Source: AP-15 sp963795485
GTDB taxonomy: Bacteria > Pseudomonadota > Alphaproteobacteria > ATCC43930 > CGMCC-115725
Assembly: GCA_963795485.1 (NCBI GenBank)
Contig: CAWCIL010000006.1
Location: 744,001 to 808,000 of the forward strand
Direction: 5' to 3'
Length of the DNA: 64,000 bases
This document shows, in pieces, positions 61,528-64,000 of the stretch. The position numbers were made by a program, and so were the translations under genes. The notes beneath the pieces were generated by a model. That model saw only the letters and a program-made list of their open reading frames with translations, had not been told where the DNA came from and searched no databases. Numbering within the stretch: the first letter of the stretch is position 1; every line of letters begins with the position of its first letter.

Positions 61528-61881
61528 CTATGCCCATTCGGCGGGGGCGGCGACCGCCCAGGCCGCCAAAAAAACCCGGCCGTCGATCAGCTGCGCCGCA
61601 ACCTTGCCCGCCGCTCCCTCGTCGGGGGCCTGCGCCTTGCCGGTCTCCAGATCGATGACCCAGCCATGCGACGGGCACATGACGACGCACCCGCGGACGG
61701 TCCCTTCCGAGAGCGGTGTACTTTGATGCGGGCAGCGATTGACCAGCGCGAAAACCCGGTCGTCGGCGGTGCGAAAGACCGCGATCGGGTACGGCTTGCC
61801 CGCGGACCGCTTCACCCGCCGCGCGCCCTCGCGCGGGATGTCTTCGAGCCCGCCGACTTCAACCCAGCGCTCGTCCGGCAT
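61528..61881 (-). CDS. Rieske [2Fe-2S] protein, NirD-like
   Basis: A 117-residue single-domain Rieske protein. The ligands are in CPHQSTPLSEGTVRGCVVMC PSHGW, giving C-x-H ... C-x2-H. This size and the lack of a membrane helix fit either the small subunit of NADH-dependent nitrite reductase or a ferredoxin partner of ring-hydroxylating enzymes; no nitrite reductase gene is adjacent. The ATG at 61881 gives MPDERWVEVGGLEDIPREGA. It is divergent from the ThuA-like gene over 280 bases in which I see nothing else. Confidence 0.8.
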   Translation of the reverse strand: MPDERWVEVGGLEDIPREGARRVKRSAGKPYPIAVFRTADDRVFALVNRCPHQSTPLSEGTVRGCVVMCPSHGWVIDLETGKAQAPDEGAAGKVAAQLIDGRVFLAAWAVAAPAEWA

Positions 61882-62161
61882 GGCTCAGAGCACCTTTGTC
61901 CGGACGGCGCGCACCAGATGATTGGTCACTCTCCACCCTCGTCTGCCGTTCACGCCTGTGCCGGCATCATAGCGAACCTCGGCGCCGGCGAAACCGACGA
62001 TCAAGCAGCGCTGCCCTGCCGATCTCGACGAGGTCGGGAAAACGGCTGGTCCGGGCGGCGGCGGGGCATTTCAGGGGTAGGCGGAGACCGGGGGAAGGTG
62101 ACAGACTGAGCGCCGAGCTGTTGCGTGTTGCGGCGCCGCACCGGCGCAGCGAGGTGATCCG

Positions 62162-62971
62162 ATGACAGAGACGAACTCCGGCCGCGTGCATCTGATAGCC
62201 GGCGGTTTTCCGCCCGGCTCGATGGCCGGGCACGACCACGATTACGCCCGTCTGCGGCTGTTGGGGCTGCTGGCCGAGCGGCGGGTTCCGGCCTCGGTCG
62301 CCAGCGACTTCGCCGATGTCGAGAAATGGCTGCCGGTCAGCCGGCTGCTGATCACCTATGTGGCCGGTCCTTATCCCGACGCCGGGCAGTGCCGCGCCAT
62401 GCAAGGCTGGCTGGAGGCGGGCGGCCATTGGCTGGGCCTGCACGGGACCAGCGGCGGCCGGGCCGAGCGGGTCGAGGGCACGCGCCAGCGCCGCACCGTC
62501 AAGACCGAGCATCACGATCTCCTCGGGTGCCGCTTCCTGACCCATCCGCCGATCCGCGAGATCCGCGTCGAGGTCGGCGCCGGCGACCATCCGCTGACCC
62601 GAGGGCTCGGCAGCTCATTCGTCGTCGAGGACGAGCCGTACTTTGTCGAATTGCAGGATCCGGGCACGACGCAAATCCTGCTGACCGCGGATTATGGCCC
62701 GGGTGCTGTTTCGCCCGCGATCGGCGCCCTCTATCCCTCGGACACCTCGCTCCTGCCCGATGGCCGAACCCGCGTCATCGGCTATACCCGTGCAGTCGGC
62801 AAAGGGGGCGTCACCTACTTTGCGCTCGGCCATTGCCACAATCCCGCGATCCGCGCGGCCCGTCCCGCCGACCCCAATGACTCGACCCCGCCCACCTTTG
62901 GCGGCCCATGGGAAAACCAGGCATTCCTCACGCTGCTGCGCAACGCGATCGACTGGGGTGTGGGCGTCTGA
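62162..62971 (+). CDS. ThuA-like domain protein
   Basis: A 269-residue protein with the ThuA (trehalose utilisation) fold, related to class I glutamine amidotransferase-like domains but without their catalytic triad. Segments: VHLIAGGFPPGSMAGHDHDY, LLITYVAGPYPDAGQCRAMQ, GWLEAGGHWLGLHGTSGGR, and the C-terminal TRAVGKGGVTYFALGHCHNP with NAIDWGV. Family members occur in sugar catabolism, but no sugar genes are adjacent. The ATG follows GAGGTGATCCG. Confidence 0.72.
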   Translation: MTETNSGRVHLIAGGFPPGSMAGHDHDYARLRLLGLLAERRVPASVASDFADVEKWLPVSRLLITYVAGPYPDAGQCRAMQGWLEAGGHWLGLHGTSGGRAERVEGTRQRRTVKTEHHDLLGCRFLTHPPIREIRVEVGAGDHPLTRGLGSSFVVEDEPYFVELQDPGTTQILLTADYGPGAVSPAIGALYPSDTSLLPDGRTRVIGYTRAVGKGGVTYFALGHCHNPAIRAARPADPNDSTPPTFGGPWENQAFLTLLRNAIDWGVGV

Positions 62972-63054
62972 TCGAGGACGGCCGTTGCGAATGAGATGGC
63001 GATGACGCGATCGTACGGTGCACCGACGCGGTTCCCCGCATCGGAGGCCGAGCG

Positions 63055-64000
63055 TTGACGGCCGGAGCGCTCAGGATCGCCGTGATCGGCGGCGGGATCG
63101 GCGGGCTCAGCGCCGCCCTCGGTCTGCGCCGGGCCGGGTTCGAGGTCGAGGTCTACGAGCAGGCGTCAGAACTGACCGAGGTCGGCGGCGGCATCAATAT
63201 GGGGCCGAACGCCGTGCGCATCCTGCAGCGGCTCGGCCTCGCCGAAGGCCTCGCACGCGAGGGTGTGTGCCCGGTCGGGACCCACCAGCGGCGGTGGCAG
63301 GACGGCCGGACCCTGCAGCGGGCGGCGCTCAACCCCTTGTGCGAGGAGCTCTACGGCGCCCCGCACATGACATTGCACCGCGCCGATCTGCTGGCGGTCA
63401 TCGCCGCGCGGCTTCCCGGCCGGGCGGGTTCATCTCGGGCATCGTCTGGTCGGCTTGGCCGAGCGCGGCGACAGCATCGAAGCCCGGTTCGAGAACGGTG
63501 TCCGAATCGCCGCCGACGTGCTGGTCGGCGCCGACGGCATTCATTCGGCGGTGCGCGCCGCATTGTTCGGCGACGAAGCCCCGCGCTTTGCCGGCTGCGT
63601 CGCCTATCGCGGGCTGGTGCCGGCCGAGCGCATTGCCGATCTCGGCCTCGAGCTCGGCTCGCAATCCTGGGTTGGGCCCGGCGCGCATCTGGTGCACTAT
63701 TTCGTCTCGCGCGGGCGACTGCTCAACTTTGTCGGCTGGACCGAGCACGACCGCTGGAACCGCGAAGACTGGACCGACCGCGCCACGGTCGAGCGCGCGC
63801 TCGCCGCGTTCGAGGGCTGGCACGGCCAAGTTCGCCGGATCATCGCCGCGGCCGAGACCTGCTTTATCTGGGCGTTGTTCGACCGCGACCCGCTGCCGCG
63901 GTGGTCGGTCGGCCATGCGACGCTGCTCGGCGACGCCTGCCACCCGATGTACCCGTTTATGGGGCAGGGTGCGGCACAGGCGATCGAGGACGGCGCCACT
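63055..64000 (+). CDS. FAD-dependent aromatic hydroxylase, truncated by window end (frame-broken)
   Basis: About 315 residues of a group A flavoprotein monooxygenase of the salicylate/3-hydroxybenzoate hydroxylase type. The FAD motif is IAVIGGGIGGLSAALGLRRA, followed by EVGGGINMGPNAVRILQRLG, LHRADLLAVIAARL, then after a frame break near 63420 VLVGADGIHSAVRAALFGDE, FAGCVAYRGLVPAERIADLG and the second FAD motif HATLLGDACHPMYPFMGQGA. The start is a TTG at 63055 behind TCGGAGGCCGAGCG; no better start is seen. The C-terminus lies beyond the window. Substrate is inferred only as a hydroxylated aromatic acid. Confidence 0.8.
   Translation, partial: MTAGALRIAVIGGGIGGLSAALGLRRAGFEVEVYEQASELTEVGGGINMGPNAVRILQRLGLAEGLAREGVCPVGTHQRRWQDGRTLQRAALNPLCEELYGAPHMTLHRADLLAVIAARLPGRAGSSRASSGRLGRARRQHRSPVRERCPNRRRRAGRRRRHSFGGARRIVRRRSPALCRLRRLSRAGAGRAHCRSRPRARLAILGWARRASGALFRLARATAQLCRLDRARPLEPRRLDRPRHGRARARRVRGLARPSSPDHRRGRDLLYLGVVRPRPAAAVVGRPCDAARRRLPPDVPVYGAGCGTGDRGRRH

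Overview
The window is 64 kb of GC-rich (roughly two-thirds G+C by eye), densely coding DNA. The gene complement suggests a free-living, respiratory alphaproteobacterium: a phasin for polyhydroxyalkanoate granules, a MarR / OmpR-type regulator / histidine kinase group beside ilvE, paired gltB-gltD, a PoxB-type pyruvate oxidase, UbiK, and dispersed alphaproteobacterial-type palindromic repeats. I cannot place it more precisely than that. No tRNA, rRNA, CRISPR array or integrase was recognised.

Layout. 0-3 kb: start of a cobalamin-type radical SAM gene, two small exported proteins (DsrE-like, DUF1330) and a winged-helix/TPR regulator. 3.3-4.7 kb: an IS4-family element inside a palindromic intergenic repeat, with an 11-bp target duplication. 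4.8-6.5 kb: a haloacetate-dehalogenase-type hydrolase and mntP behind a convincing yybP-ykoY manganese riboswitch. 6.5-12.1 kb: an aerobic benzoyl-CoA (box) locus with benzoate-CoA ligase divergent from boxR-boxC-boxB; boxA and boxD are absent. 12.1-13.5 kb: a lower-GC insert with a DUF3644 gene and a decayed second copy of the boxB 3' end. 13.6-21.1 kb: PhoH, a DapA-family aldolase, gentisate dioxygenase, a PhzS-like flavoprotein hydroxylase, gamma-glutamyltransferase, a DUF1328 peptide and an aminotransferase. 22-30.4 kb: gltB, gltD and poxB. 30.4-36.6 kb: a luciferase-like monooxygenase, 3-methyladenine glycosylase, HAD phosphatase, ubiK, a YbjN protein, proC, a TetR regulator and a phasin. 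36.8-40.5 kb: a two-component system, marR and ilvE. 42.2-51 kb, all on the minus strand: moaE, moaD, moeA, mobB, pgsA, uvrC, an SDR and uvrB. 50.9-55.5 kb: a six-GAF sensor kinase. 55.6-59.2 kb: a Phd/VapC pair, lepA, and a decayed second lepA 3' half behind a small inserted gene. 59.2-64 kb: a DUF2254 membrane protein, an internally deleted MscS channel, a Rieske protein, a ThuA-like protein and a truncated FAD monooxygenase.

Functional themes. Two aromatic-degradation routes lie near each other: CoA-dependent epoxidation of benzoate, and hydroxylation to gentisate followed by ring cleavage. Molybdenum cofactor genes, nucleotide-excision repair genes and a phospholipid synthase gene form one compact minus-strand block.

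Caution on quality. About 25-30 single-base frame breaks are scattered through otherwise intact, conserved genes (lepA, gltB, gltD, proC, moeA, boxB, boxC and others). So many breaks in housekeeping genes are better explained by residual indel errors in the assembly than by pseudogenes. I give full-length gene spans and state where the frame changes. The most interesting structural signal is two independent cases (boxB and lepA) where a full gene is followed by one opposite-strand cargo gene and then a decayed copy of the upstream gene's 3' end.
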